Shown: positions 1 to 7,471 of the stretch, in pieces
Numbering within the stretch: position 1 is the first letter of the stretch
How the letters are laid out: the number at the start of each line of letters is the position of its first letter
Assembly: GCA_026770585.1 (NCBI GenBank)
Contig: MU646347.1
Location: 150,988-164,283, forward strand
DNA length: 13,296 nt
Reading direction: 5' to 3'
Source: Baffinella frigidus
Taxonomy: Eukaryota; Cryptophyceae; Cryptomonadales; Baffinellaceae
Position numbers and translations under genes: made by a program
The notes under the pieces: generated by a model
Database searches by the model: none
What the model saw: only the letters and a program-made list of their open reading frames with translations
Told to the model about the DNA's origin: nothing

Positions 1-178
1 TAGGGTGTAGGGTTTAGGGCTTAGGGTGTAGGGTTGAGAGCTCAGGGAGCAGGGTTTAGAGCTTAGGGCTTAGGGTGTAGGGTGTAGGGTGTAGGGTGTA
101 GGGTGTAGGGTTTAGGGCTTAGGGCGTAGGGTTTAGGGCTTAGGGTGTAGGGTTTAGGGCTTAGGGTGTAGGGTTTAG
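1..178. repeat. Degenerate telomere-like array
   Basis: Nearly continuous 6-7-base units of the types TTTAGGG, TGTAGGG and CTTAGGG in the plus orientation. The irregular units argue for an old interstitial array rather than a live chromosome end, although the window begins inside it, so its left extent is unknown. Confidence 0.9.
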
Positions 179-232
179 GCTCATGTGCAGGAGATAGACT
201 GATCTCTTCTGTTTTCACAGGGAGTACGCAAA

Positions 233-385
233 CCACACAGCGGACTTCGAAGGGATTTCGAATAGCCCTTAAGCGATAAAACCTAGGACCCTACGGTAGG
301 CAACCCGTAGGAACATAGGGGGGGTTCCTACGGACAAGGCAACGGAAACTCGGGCTCTCAGAGCCCGAAATGCTGTTTTAGGCGT
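233..385 (-). mobile_element. MITE-like fold-back element, CCACACAGCGG family, copy A
   Basis: It begins CCACACAGCGGACTTCGAAG, the same terminal sequence that closes the element at 11873-12033. It shares an internal core with that element in inverse orientation: AAGCGATAAAACC, ACCCTACGGT, CAACCCGTAGGAACATAGGG and GGTTCCTACGG. The far end (about 340-385) still resembles the core GGCCCGA part of the 11873 copy, but its terminal repeat is not recognisable. No transposase is encoded. Confidence 0.6.
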
Positions 386-415
386 AAAATCAACGCTTAA
401 AATAACATGAATATG

Positions 416-704
416 GACAGATTCTGGTATCTTCCGAGATGGGAGTACCGTCTCCTTGGGGTCGGCGTCAGAAGTTGCCAATCTGGCCACTTGAGGCAGA
501 ATGGGATTCCAAAAGTATGCGTTCGTTTCAGCACTTGAATTACATACCTGGAGGGGTTAACGTTCCGTCTCCTTGGGGTCCTATACTAAGCCTTGGTGGT
601 ATGCCTAAAATAGCACATCCACCCGTATCTTAAGCTTTGGAAGCCTAAGATAGCACGACAGATTCTGGACTCTTCCGAGATGGGATCACCGTCTCCTTAG
701 GGTC
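416..704. repeat. Interspersed direct repeat around CTTCCGAGATGGGA..CCGTCTCCTT
   Basis: About 48 bases at 416-463 recur at 657-704 with few changes (GACAGATTCTGG, CTTCCGAGATGGGA, CCGTCTCCTTGGGGTC). A shorter piece (CGTTCCGTCTCCTTGGGGTC) is at 561-580. No gene is visible between them. Confidence 0.7.
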
Positions 705-720
705 TGGCTTCGCAGCCAAA

Positions 721-919
721 GTGACCTTCTCCTTACTCGCCCCTGCCGTCCCTGCCTTACTCGGCGCCTGCATAGGGCGCTGCGCTCAGCGAATTGATGT
801 ACTCGGCGAATTTATGTAAATGCTATTGTTCCCCCCTCCCTCCCCTCTCTTGCTTGGTGCCCGGCAACGAGACCGTCTCCTTACTCACCCCTGCCACCCC
901 TGTCTTACTCGGCGCCTGC
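721..919. repeat. Pair of ~52-base direct repeats
   Basis: Positions 721-771 and 869-919 share the pattern CTCCTTACTCGCCCCTGCC, then CTTACTCGGCGCCTGC, with several substitutions. The first unit is followed by GGGCGCTGCGCTCAGC (775-790), which recurs at about 1012-1026. No coding signal is seen here. Confidence 0.65.
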
Positions 920-930
920 TGTACGGTTCG

Positions 931-1006
931 GGGTTTATGGTTTATGGTTTATGGTGCATGGTTCATGGTTAATGGTTTTACGGTTTATGGTTTATGGTTT
1001 AGGGTT
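931..1006. repeat. TTTATGG-variant telomere-like array
   Basis: About eleven units of TTTATGG and close variants (GTGCATGG, GTTCATGG, GTTAATGG), ending in one TTTAGGG. A local array homogenised for a variant of the telomere unit. Confidence 0.8.
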
Positions 1007-1044
1007 GCTTGAGGCGCTGCGCTCAGCCAGCTTGAGCATTTTGG

Positions 1045-1213
1045 GGGTTAGGGTTTAGGGTTTAGGGTTTAGGGTTTAGGGTTTAGGGTTTCGGGTGTAG
1101 GGTTTAGGGTTTAGGGTTTAGGGTTTGGGATTTAGGGTTTAGGGTTTAGGGTTTGGGATTTAGGGTTTAGGGTTTGGGATTTAGGGTTTAGGGTTCAGGG
1201 TGTAGGGTTTAGG
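1045..1213. repeat. TTTAGGG array
   Basis: Mostly exact TTTAGGG units with some TTTGGGA blocks that recur at regular spacing (1127-1190). No gene is associated. Confidence 0.9.
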
Positions 1214-1300
1214 GATGAGGGCGCAGCCAGCGTGAGAAGTTTGGGGCTGAGACCCCACACTTCTTCTGTACGTCCAAAACCAGACCCCAAACAGAGGGAC

Positions 1301-1421
1301 TACAGGGGTACCTCGCTCATGAGAAACCGCCGCCCCATAGGGCCCTACAGTAGGACCATGCCTAGGGCCCTATGGTGGTCCTAGGGGGGGGATGGTTTCT
1401 TATGAGCGAGGTAGCCCTGTA
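1301..1421. mobile_element. Palindromic MITE, TACAGGGGTACCTCGCTCAT family, copy 1
   Basis: The ends TACAGGGGTACCTCGCTCAT and ATGAGCGAGGTAGCCCTGTA are inverted repeats of about 28 bases. The interior continues the symmetry (GGGCCCTA, CCTAGGGCCCTATGG), so the whole 121 bases can form one hairpin. Related elements lie at 5221-5711 and 7105-7228. No coding capacity. Confidence 0.8.
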
Positions 1422-1928
1422 TGCGTCACGCGTAAACCGTAAACTCTCAACCCCGGCACGGAAGCAGTCGTACTTTGCTTTACAGTCCACTGCCGAGCGA
1501 GGACGTCATTCAATTTTAAAGGGTTTTAAAAAACTTCACCTGAATCCTAAGGGAAATGGACTTTTAAAGGGAAAAAGCCAGGACCGGATTTCTGTTCTCG
1601 ACTTCTAAACGAACCCCCGGGTGCCTCGATAGCGGAATAGTCCCACCCATCAACTGTTTGGTGCAAACGGTACAGCGAATAGTAAACAGTAAACAGGAAA
1701 TCGTGTGTGGGGTCTGTTGTTGGTACGCAAGAAGTCCCGGGTCTCACCCCCCAGAGAACCGAGCAGGGGGAAAACAAGGTTTACTAAATTGTTAAACATG
1801 ACCGCTGTACGCCCGGTGGACAGGTGGGACGAGACGTGAGGGCTCTAGCAGCCCAGAACCACCCAGAGGTTGAGAAACAACATCTCGTCTAGTAGGGTTT
1901 GACCACGCGGGTAACCAATCTCATACAC
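1422..1928. other. Stretch without recognisable gene
   Basis: Short open frames on both strands overlap without any protein-like motif. I see no repeat family except the sequence GTTTGACC..GGGTAACCAATC at 1897-1924, which is repeated at 2194-2224. Confidence 0.6.
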
Positions 1929-2052
1929 AAACACTTATAATTTTTAAACTGGATCCAATGAAGTTTACTACACAGAACGATCTTTACTAGTAATATTAAA
2001 GAAAACGTGTGGTAATTTGGATTGAAATCCAGTTCATAAATTATAAGTGTTT
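1929..2052. mobile_element. AT-rich MITE-like inverted-repeat element
   Basis: The left end AAACACTTATAATTTTTAAA and right end TTATAAGTGTTT are complementary. The pairing continues inward (CTGGATCCAA against TTGGATTGAAATCCAG) for about 30 bases with small gaps. It is AT-rich compared with its surroundings. A related 28-31-base sequence stands on each side (1897-1924 and 2194-2224), too far out on the right to be a simple target-site duplication. Confidence 0.7.
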
Positions 2053-2228
2053 CCATATGAAATCCCATCGCGTCGCCTAATAGATTGCATTTCGCAAAGC
2101 GTCCGTCTAAAGAATTTCCGGTACAAATCATTGATTTGAAATCAAGGTATTTTAACCGCTAAACGTATGAAAAGGTTTGGCTTGGCGTCGGAGGTTTGAC
2201 CAGGAGGGTACCCAATCCGGGCATGATT

Positions 2229-2369
2229 CCTAGCTCTGCCTCACCCGGGTTGACCGACTGTTCTCAAGTTGACATGCTGGGTCTGCAGAACAAATTCTTC
2301 AACGTTGGAGCGGGAAAGAGCCCGGGCGCACCAAAGTGGTGAGCGCGAATAGACTGAGGCAGAGCTAGG
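2229..2369. repeat. Inverted repeat CCTAGCTCTGCCTCA, 141-base element
   Basis: A perfect 15-base inverted repeat: CCTAGCTCTGCCTCA at 2229-2243 and its complement at 2355-2369. The same CCCTAGCTCTGCC occurs again at 2582-2594 and, in part, at 2613-2622 beside the second Lys-Ala-Pro exon copy. It could be a small non-autonomous element inserted near the donor of that exon. Confidence 0.55.
2245..2282 (-). CDS. Possible 38-bp mini-exon of the minus-strand gene
   Basis: On the minus strand, a pyrimidine tract with TTTGTTCTGCAG| and a donor CCCGG|GTGAGG enclose 38 bases. In the phase left by the exon at 2378-2439 they read TQHVNLRTVGQP. Both splice signals are strong and the phase is open, but the peptide is not recognised, and the whole stretch lies inside a fold-back element (2229-2369) whose ends could mimic such signals. 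Confidence 0.2.
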
Positions 2370-2377
2370 GCTCTGAC

Positions 2378-2439
2378 CTTGGTGGCAGGGGCTGTCTTCA
2401 GGGGGGCTTTTGCGCCTGCGGCCGCGGCGGGTTTTGCAG
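2378..2439 (-). CDS. Lys-Ala-Pro-rich protein, downstream exon (copy 1, intact splice sites)
   Basis: On the minus strand the sequence CACACGCAG| opens a 62-bp exon ending CCACCAAG|GTCAGAG. Entering with two bases of an Ala codon, it reads AKPAAAAGAKAPLKTAPATK and finishes in phase 0. Composition and phase continue the ATG exon at 3913-4045. It is one of three copies; this is the only one with both acceptor and donor. The intron upstream of it on the minus strand is CCCTAA-rich. A possible next exon of 38 bp (2245-2282) follows. The protein family is not recognised beyond its basic low-complexity character. Confidence 0.5.
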
Positions 2440-2622
2440 CTGCGTGTGGGGTTAGGGTTGAGGGTTTAGGTTTTGGGGCTCAGGGTTAGGGGTTACGGGA
2501 TTGGGGATATGGTTTAGGGGTCGTGGTTTAGGGGTTGAGCTACAGGGGCTAGGGTTTAGGGTTTAGGGTTTAGGGTTTGCGCCCTAGCTCTGCCTTTTGA
2601 TTGAACGCTGAGCCCTAGCTCT

Positions 2623-2681
2623 GGTGGCAGGGACAGTCTTCAGGGGGGCTTTTGTGCCTGCCGCGGCGGCGGGCTTCGCAG
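2623..2681 (-). pseudogene. Copy 2 of the Lys-Ala-Pro exon, donor lost
   Basis: Read on the minus strand from CAG|, the codons give AKPAAAAGTKAPLKTVPATR, nearly the same as the copy at 2378-2439. The end reads CCACCAGAGC where the other copy has CCACCAAGGTC, so the GT donor is gone. The reading frame is otherwise intact, so the loss of splicing is probably recent, or the exon was copied incompletely. Confidence 0.55.
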
Positions 2682-2869
2682 CTGCTGCTAGGGTTTAGGG
2701 TTCAGGGGTTAGGGGTCAGGGGTTAAGGGTGAGGGGTTAGGGTTTAGGGTTCAGGGTTCAGGGTTTAGGGTTTAGGGATCAGGGTGTGGGGTTCAGGGTT
2801 TAGGGTTTGGGTGCGTGACGGTGCCACGGTGCCGCCCGCCTCTCTGCTCTGTCCCCTCTCTGCTCTGCG

Positions 2870-2894
2870 ATGGCCGCGGCGGCGGGCTTGGCTG
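2870..2894 (-). pseudogene. Copy 3 of the Lys-Ala-Pro exon, truncated
   Basis: After CACACGCAG| on the minus strand this fragment reads AKPAAAA and then diverges (IAE). It is the head of a second copy of a larger block: the G-rich run starting at about 2895 and the GTGCGTGACGGTGCCAC and CCTCTCTGCTCTGTCCCC segments recur around 2443-2855 and 2897-3202. Confidence 0.5.
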
Positions 2895-3207
2895 CTGCGT
2901 GTGGGGTTAGGGTTGAGGGTGTAGGTTGTGGGGCTCAGGGTTAGGGGTTAGGGGTTAGGGGATAGGGGATATGGTTTCGGGGTCATGGTTTAGGGGTTAA
3001 GTTTTAGGGGTTAGGGTTTAGGGTTTAGGGTTTAGGGTTTGGGGTTTAGGGTTTAGGGTTTAGGGTTTAGGGTTAGGGTTTAGGGTTTAGGGGTTAGGGG
3101 TTAGGGTTTAGGGATGAGGGTTTGGGGTTTTAGGGTTTAGGGTTTAGGGTTTGGGTGCGTGACGGTGCCACCAGCACTCTCGCGCGCCTCTCTGCTCTGT
3201 CCCCATG

Positions 3208-3414
3208 CACCACCAGCAACCCGTAGCAGCTTATAACCGGGTCGGGTACTGTAGCAATTTTCAGCTAAACCGAAGAAATCTCTTCGGTATCTCCCGTCAG
3301 CAATTCGAGGTCCCTAGGGTTTCCTACTGTAGGGTCATAGGCAAGAGTTTTTTTCAAAAAAAATACCCGAATACTTGCGAGCACCCGGTATAAGCTGCTA
3401 CGGGTTGCTGGTGG
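3208..3414. mobile_element. MITE-like element with ~33-base terminal inverted repeats
   Basis: The arm CCACCAGCAACCCGTAGCAG plus CTTATAACCGGGT at 3208-3240 is matched by ACCCGGTATAAGCTGCTACG and onward at about 3383-3414, with a single base gap. The interior of about 140 bases contains oligo-T and oligo-A runs (3349-3362) and no gene. Confidence 0.75.
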
Positions 3415-3498
3415 CATGCATCCAAGAGCAGTTGGTGTTTTTTTTGACAGCATACGCCTACCGCTCTGCTGAAAACAATTCTCCAGCTTGAGTAACTG

Positions 3499-3547
3499 TG
3501 TCTTCCCGAGTTGGGAGCGGTTCTACAGCTGCCAACTCGGGAAGACA
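3499..3547. repeat. Hairpin with 16-bp stem
   Basis: TGTCTTCCCGAGTTGG at 3499-3514 is complementary to CCAACTCGGGAAGACA at 3532-3547 with a 17-base loop. No U-tract follows and no gene end is nearby, so a terminator role is not supported. The rest of 3550-3870 shows nothing recognisable. Confidence 0.6.
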
Positions 3548-3912
3548 TAATTTCTTCCCGATGGTTTTATTGAAATTCGAGTTGCTTTTATTGCGCCGCA
3601 GGCTGCCCGATTTCGGGCAACTTCTCGTACAAATCCCCGAGAAATGGAAAACCCGCAACCAAACGTTGCAAGATTCCAAAAGAGAATGTTCGGCCGTGGC
3701 TAAAACTCTTAAAATAACCATCAGGGAAGAATGGTTGTCACGCGGTTTAGGGTCTAGTGTTATCTAGGTTATGGGTGTGCCGGTTTCAAATGGGGAAAAC
3801 AGAACCTCCCGTGCTCGTTCGGTAAACTTTCAACTTGCTTAATTAACAAATCCACCGATGGGACTTCCGATTTAAAAAATACACCAAATGGGACTTCCGG
3901 GTGAGAACGCAC

Positions 3913-4045
3913 CAGGCTTGGCAGCAGGCGCAGCTGGCTTCGCAGCAGCGGGCGCAGCGGGCTTGGCAGCCGGAGCAGCGGGCTTGGCGGCAGCGGGCTT
4001 GGCCGCTGGCTTGGCTGCCGCCACTGGCGCGGCCTTGACTGGCAT
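3913..4045 (-). CDS. Lys-Ala-Pro-rich protein, ATG exon (histone H1-tail-like composition)
   Basis: Read on the minus strand from the ATG at 4045, the frame gives MPVKAAPVAAAKP followed by repeated AAKPAAP and AAAKPA units, ending AAKP. The open frame runs to a stop at 3872-3874 (57 codons). The periodic part stops at CCTG|GTGCGT, a good donor, after which the residues lose the pattern, so I end the exon at 3913 in phase 1. Low-complexity KPAA tails are typical of linker-histone-like proteins and of basic extensions on ribosomal or nucleoid proteins; no globular domain is visible, so the function is unknown. The single G left at the donor combines with the CT or CA that begins the exon copies at 2439 and 2894 to give an Ala codon, followed by AKP in both. 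That phase match supports one minus-strand gene. The long plus-strand Gly/Ala frame here is the antisense shadow. Confidence 0.6.
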
Positions 4046-4200
4046 GCTGGCGCGTCCAAGAGGAAGCGATCAAGAAGCGTTGGTCAGCAGATCGCTCCTG
4101 CGGGGGGGGGGGCGTCGTCCTCAGCTGCAGGTCGGCCTGAAGCGCCTAGGCGCCATTCGGCAAAGAGGTAAAGAGCGACCTTCTCGGTCGTTGCGCCGTT

Positions 4201-4224
4201 GCTCTCAGTGCAAATGCTGAGAGC
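4201..4224. repeat. Short hairpin upstream of the minus-strand ATG exon
   Basis: GCTCTCAG and CTGAGAGC enclose TGCAAATG; a second small stem (GCGACC..GGTCGT) lies just before it at about 4175-4192. It is 155 bases upstream of the ATG at 4045 on the minus strand and could be in that gene's 5' region. No known RNA family is recognised. Confidence 0.35.
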
Positions 4225-4460
4225 TTCTGAGCATGGCAAGTTGCGTGCGCGGGGGACCCCGCAAATTCTCTCAGATCAAAGGCTTATCAAGGGATTCTCC
4301 TTCCAACATTATAAGGACAGCGTTTCTATCCTGGGAGGGAAGAAGAGGTCGCCAACCCTCCGAACGTCATACCGGGTTGGCAGTTGTCCTTCGTTGGGCG
4401 GTTGGGGCACAGAGGTTCAGAGAGAGAGAGTCAAGGAGATTTTGATGGTCAAATCACGTT

Positions 4461-4491
4461 GACCGATTTTGAACAGTTGCGAAAATCGGTC
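4461..4491. repeat. Hairpin, 10-bp perfect stem
   Basis: GACCGATTTT at 4461-4470 pairs with AAAATCGGTC at 4482-4491 around an 11-base loop. The wider stretch 4225-4860 has no gene I can support; it contains one copy of the dispersed repeat at 4527-4583. Confidence 0.5.
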
Positions 4492-4526
4492 CTTGTGTAG
4501 TAAATCGAGTCAATAAGTGAGGTCCG

Positions 4527-4583
4527 CGTGTCGTTGGGCTATGTTCGGAGCATTTAAAACCTAAAGGACCTAAAGGACCGAGG
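4527..4583 (-). repeat. Dispersed repeat R, partial copy 1
   Basis: GCGTGTCGTTGGGCTATGTT, then GGAGCATTTAAAACCTAAAG and GACCTAAAGGACC. This is the reverse complement of the start of the repeats at 7711 and 8539, truncated before the rest of the unit. Another short related piece is at about 5168-5206 (TATGTTGGGAGC..ACCTAAAGGAC). Confidence 0.7.
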
Positions 4584-5220
4584 AAAGGAGGGACGCTTAA
4601 TGTGTGTGGTTTTACCGTTTTAAGGCAGAGACTCTCGCGGGTGCTCTGCGGGAAACATGAGGGAGTGACACACCGTAGTTAACTCCCAACTCCTCAAGAG
4701 TGAGGTGGGCGTGACCTTCGATGTGAGTGTAAATAAAAGCACCAAAGCACCACCACCGGCCCGGTTCTCCGGGTTTGGGAGAGGAAGCTCCTTGATGAAT
4801 CCCTCACTATGGGTAGTGGCAGTCTCTTGGGTACGAAGCTTCGTAGGACAACTATGGTGCAGTTCCCAGTTGTTTTTCTAACCTCGCCTCAATTCTGCGC
4901 CGTGCATTTCTCTTTCGAATAAAGTCAATAAGTGTCAATAAGTATCGGTGGATGGCGTCAGCTGACTGTCTGCCACCAAACTCCGCGTGGCCGCACCCTT
5001 GGTGACTTGGTCCGGTGCAAACACCGGTTTCTAGGGTTTCCAGTTTTTTAGTTTTGCGTCTAAATTCCGAGAAATGCCTCAAAATGCCTCTCCCCGGACG
5101 AAACTGCGCTCTGATGTGATCCGAAAGGAAGCATGGCCTTTCTGCAGGATAAGTTCCGGTGTCCACCTATGTTGGGAGCTCGAAGAACCTAATGGACCTA
5201 AAGGACTCACAACACTTGAA

Positions 5221-5711
5221 GTACAAGGGTACCTCGCTCACAAGAAGCACCCATCCCCCTAGGACCACCATAGGGTCCTAGGCATAGGCCTATTAGGGTT
5301 ATCCCTTAAGTGGCCAGTAGGCTCATACGCCCTACGGTAGGGTCCTAGGACCTGCCTAGGACGAGTTTGGGTCAATATTCACCCTATGGTCACTGTGAGT
5401 ACCGGGTCCTGGACGGGCCCGCCTCGGGTAAAAGGGCTCCAAGGGAGAGCGCCTATAAGTAGTTGTAAGGAATCCTGTCAGTGAATCATCAGAGAACGAA
5501 GCTCTCCGTTCTCTGATGATTCACTGACAGGATTCCTTACAACTACTTATAGGCGCTCTCCCTTGGAGCCCTTTTACCCGAGGCGGGCCCGTCCAGGACC
5601 CGGTACTCACAGTCACTTAAGGGATAGGGTCCTAGGGGGGCCATAGGATCCTAGGCATAGGCATATTGTAGGGTCCTAGGGGGCTTGCTCTTATGAGCAA
5701 GGTACCCCTGT
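5221..5711. mobile_element. Expanded member of the TACAGGGGTACCTCGCTCAT fold-back family
   Basis: The ends TACAAGGGTACCTCGCTCAC and GAGCAAGGTACCCCTGTA match the terminal repeats of the 1301 and 7105 elements. The inner flanks (CCCCTAGGACCACCATAGGG, ATCCCTTAAGTG and their inverted counterparts at 5614-5695) also match. The centre is occupied by the palindrome 5392-5613. The left arm carries about 77 extra bases (5315-5391) with no partner on the right; these resemble the flank of the 7105 element at 7229-7293. Confidence 0.7.
5392..5613. repeat. Perfect palindrome, 107-bp arms, 8-base loop
   Basis: Arms 5392-5498 and 5507-5613 are exactly complementary over 107 bases around the loop AAGCTCTC; the first mismatch is at 5391/5614. 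I compared the arms base by base over their length. Perfect arms imply recent formation or continuing correction between the arms. A transcript would form a long uninterrupted double-stranded RNA hairpin. No open frame of note lies inside. Confidence 0.92.
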
Positions 5712-5937
5712 ACCCCTGCACCAAGAGTTCTCAGTTCTCCTGTAAATGTAAGGCATCAAAAAGAAGCAGGTCTACGCAAGCAGAAGGTCCATGTTTGTGA
5801 GTATACAATCCAATTCATTGAAACTCAAAGCCACCACCACCCAATTACTCGCTCGCTTTCACTAACCACCCCCGAAGCAAAGGACGGATTCGGGCTAACC
5901 TCACCTCTCCGTCTTGCCCCCACTTCTCTCCTACGTC
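5712..5937. other. Interval without recognisable gene
   Basis: Lies between the fold-back element and the right arm of the outer inverted repeat. It is C-rich from 5830 on (ACCACCACCACC, AACCACCCCC). I see no gene or RNA here. Confidence 0.5.
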
Positions 5938-6019
5938 ACTTATTGACACTTATTGACTTTATTCGAAAGTGAAATGCACGGTGCAAGAATTGAGGCGAGA
6001 TTAGGAAAACAGACGTCAA

Positions 6020-6500
6020 CTTCTCGGACAGGCCCGCCTCGGGACTGACGGGCCCGCCTCAGGACTGGTGACGCACATGCGGACGCACCTATTTGTGCTG
6101 ATCTCTTATGCCTTCCCCTGGAATTCATTTCTCGAGAAACGAGGTCCGAGACTCAAGAAGTTATTTCTCGAGAAAAAGGGTCCGAGACTCGAGACAAAAT
6201 GGTCCGAGAATCCTACAGTTTTTCCAGTTTTGTTTAACTCGAGAAAAAAAACTCCAAGTCGGCGGGAAACCATTTGGACACACATGTCACATGGGTGTTT
6301 CTGATGTGCAAGTGGCGCGGGTAGGTCCCATGGGTACCATGCCCACAGGCTCCCTTCGGGGGGGGGGAGGGCACCTTTGGCGCAGGGCCGTGGGCCCCTT
6401 GGGGAGGGGCGTGGCCCCTTTGGGCCCAGGCGCGCAGGCCAGTTGGGAGGCCCGTGGGCCCCGTGGGCCCACGGCAATAGGCCCATGGCCCCTTTGAATC
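6020..6500. repeat. Short-motif repeats and GC-rich low-complexity stretch
   Basis: GGCCCGCCTCGGG-type units stand at 6028-6043 and 6048-6063. Three imperfect units of TTCTCGAGAAA..GGTCCGAGACTC follow (6126-6215). From 6310 to 6500 the sequence is dominated by GGGCCC, CCCCTTTGGG and GGCCCGTGGGCCC motifs. The frames of about 126-129 codons on both strands here are Pro/Gly products of this composition, not genes. Confidence 0.6.
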
Positions 6501-6548
6501 ACCCGCGCCACCAGAAAACGGCGTGTGCGTCCTTCTCAACACGTTGCC

Positions 6549-6600
6549 ATTTTGATTTCGATTTGAAACAGAAACCAACGTTTCAAATCAAAATCAAAAT
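6549..6600. repeat. AT-rich hairpin, 21-bp stem
   Basis: ATTTTGATTTCGATTTGAAAC at 6549-6569 (first 20 of 21 shown in effect) pairs with the inverted copy at 6580-6600 with one mismatch and a 10-base loop. It is AT-rich directly next to a very GC-rich stretch. No gene is associated. Confidence 0.6.
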
Positions 6601-6758
6601 CCATTTAAAATCGGTTTCTGGTACGATTTCCCTGTTTTAAAAGCCTGAAAAACATTCAATTCTGGCGCTAGAAGTGCAACTGTAGGCTACAATCCATTTT
6701 ATAAAATATTGTTTCCGACGATATGAATCGGCCTTGTGTGCCGAATTCGCTTGACAGC

Positions 6759-6793
6759 GGATAGGCCCGTCCGGCCCCGCGGCGGGCCTATCC
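6759..6793. repeat. GC-rich hairpin, 11-bp stem
   Basis: GGATAGGCCCG at 6759-6769 pairs with CGGGCCTATCC at 6783-6793 around a 13-base GC-rich loop. No oligo-T follows, so no bacterial-type terminator is implied. Confidence 0.5.
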
Positions 6794-6975
6794 CTGGATA
6801 GTTGACCAATCCCACTTTGCCGTGACAGGACGGAGGCCTGACGCAGAGGATGGTCGCAGCCTTCCCGAGATGTTTTTTTAAGTTAACTTTCGCAAGCCGC
6901 CCGAGATGGCTGTTTTGAATGGCTCCAAGGGCGCTACAAGGGCGGGAATGGCTCCAAGGGCCGCACGGGAAGCCA

Positions 6976-7060
6976 AAATGCTTTCTCTGCAGATCCTTTC
7001 TACGGAAGGGCGTGTCGTTGGGCCATGTTGGGAGAAATTAAAACCTGAAGGTCCTAAAGC
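6976..7060 (-). repeat. Dispersed repeat R, copy 3 (inverted relative to copies 4-6)
   Basis: AAATGCTTTCTCTGCAG, CCTTTCTACGGAAGGGCGTG and TCGTTGG..ATTAAAACC are the reverse complement of 7309-7386. Copies 3 and 4 flank the palindromic MITE at 7105-7228, so the whole 6976-7386 is symmetrical. Confidence 0.75.
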
Positions 7061-7104
7061 CTGCTGGTCCGAGACGGCTGTTTTAGACCATGGCAGCTAT
7101 CCCT

Positions 7105-7228
7105 TACAGGGGTACCTCGCTCATAAGAAAGCACCCCCCCCCCCTAGGACCACCATAGAGCCCTAGGCATGGGCCTTCTGAAGGGTCCTGGGGGGGGGGC
7201 GGTTTCTTATGAGCGAGGTACCCCTGTA
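7105..7228. mobile_element. Palindromic MITE, TACAGGGGTACCTCGCTCAT family, copy 3
   Basis: The terminal repeats TACAGGGGTACCTCGCTCAT and onward (26 bases, ending AAGAAA) are exact inverted copies, and CTTACAGG/CCTGTAAG extends them by two bases. Inside are C13 and G9 runs that pair with each other and an AGGACC..GGTCCT part, so the entire 124 bases can fold. No coding capacity. Confidence 0.85.
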
Positions 7229-7300
7229 AGTGGCGAGTAGGTACATACGCCCTACATGTACCATAGGGCCGTGGGACCTGTCCAGGACCTCGTGGGTCTT

Positions 7301-7471
7301 CCCAGATTTCCCCTGTAGGTTTTAATTTCGCCCAACATACGCCAACGACACGCCCTTCCGTAGAAAGGACTGCAGAGAAAGCATTTTTGCTTTCGGATCG
7401 CATTTAGCTCTTCAGTGCAGAGGCTCGTGAAGAGGGGATAAAGGGTTGGTTCTCTTGGGGTGCTTGAGTTG
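7301..7471 (+). repeat. Dispersed repeat R, copy 4
   Basis: It runs from CCCAGATTTCC through GGTTTTAATTTC, CCAACGACACGCCCTTCCGT, GCTTTCGGATCGCATTTAGC and GTGCAGAGGCTCGTGAAGAG to GGGATAAAGGG..CTTGGGGTG. It is about 85-90 percent similar by eye to copies at 7711 and 8539. Translating the reverse strand of all copies gives similar peptides (YPLFTSLCT), but these only reflect DNA similarity. Confidence 0.8.

Larger units (their letters stand above)
2443..3171. repeat. Three blocks of TTTAGGG-type repeats within a segmental duplication
   Basis: G-rich telomere-like blocks occupy 2443-2580, 2687-2817 and 2897-3152. Blocks one and three share an irregular order of variants (GTGTGGGGTTAGGGTTGAGG, then GGGGCTCAGGGTTAGGGG, then GGGGATATGGTTT). 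Blocks two and three end with the same GTTTGGGTGCGTGACGGTGC. The region therefore arose by duplicating exon fragment plus repeat together. In the minus-strand gene these blocks would be intron sequence, CCCTAAA-rich just before the acceptors. Confidence 0.8.
4866..6018. mobile_element. ~1.15 kb inverted-repeat region enclosing nested fold-back elements
   Basis: About 78 bases at 4866-4943 recur inverted at 5938-6018. They include CTCGCCTCAATTCT, CCGTGCATTTC, CTTTCGAATAAAGTCAATAA and GTGTCAATAAGT, with few mismatches. The interior contains a MITE-family element (5221-5711) with a perfect palindrome inside it. No transposase or other protein is readable. It could be a large non-autonomous element or a duplicated and inverted repeat pair. 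Confidence 0.6.

Noticed and set aside
1-178. True chromosome end
   Set aside because: Units are highly irregular and many similar interstitial arrays in both orientations occur along the window. A subtelomeric location remains possible.
3888-4220. 110-codon plus-strand frame rich in Gly/Ala/Leu
   Set aside because: It is antisense to the periodic KPAA reading on the minus strand, which has an ATG, a lysine periodicity and a phase-compatible splice site.
6106-6578. Several overlapping frames of 74-129 codons on both strands
   Set aside because: They are Pro/Gly/Arg products of a GGGCCC-rich low-complexity stretch, open in many frames at once and without motifs.
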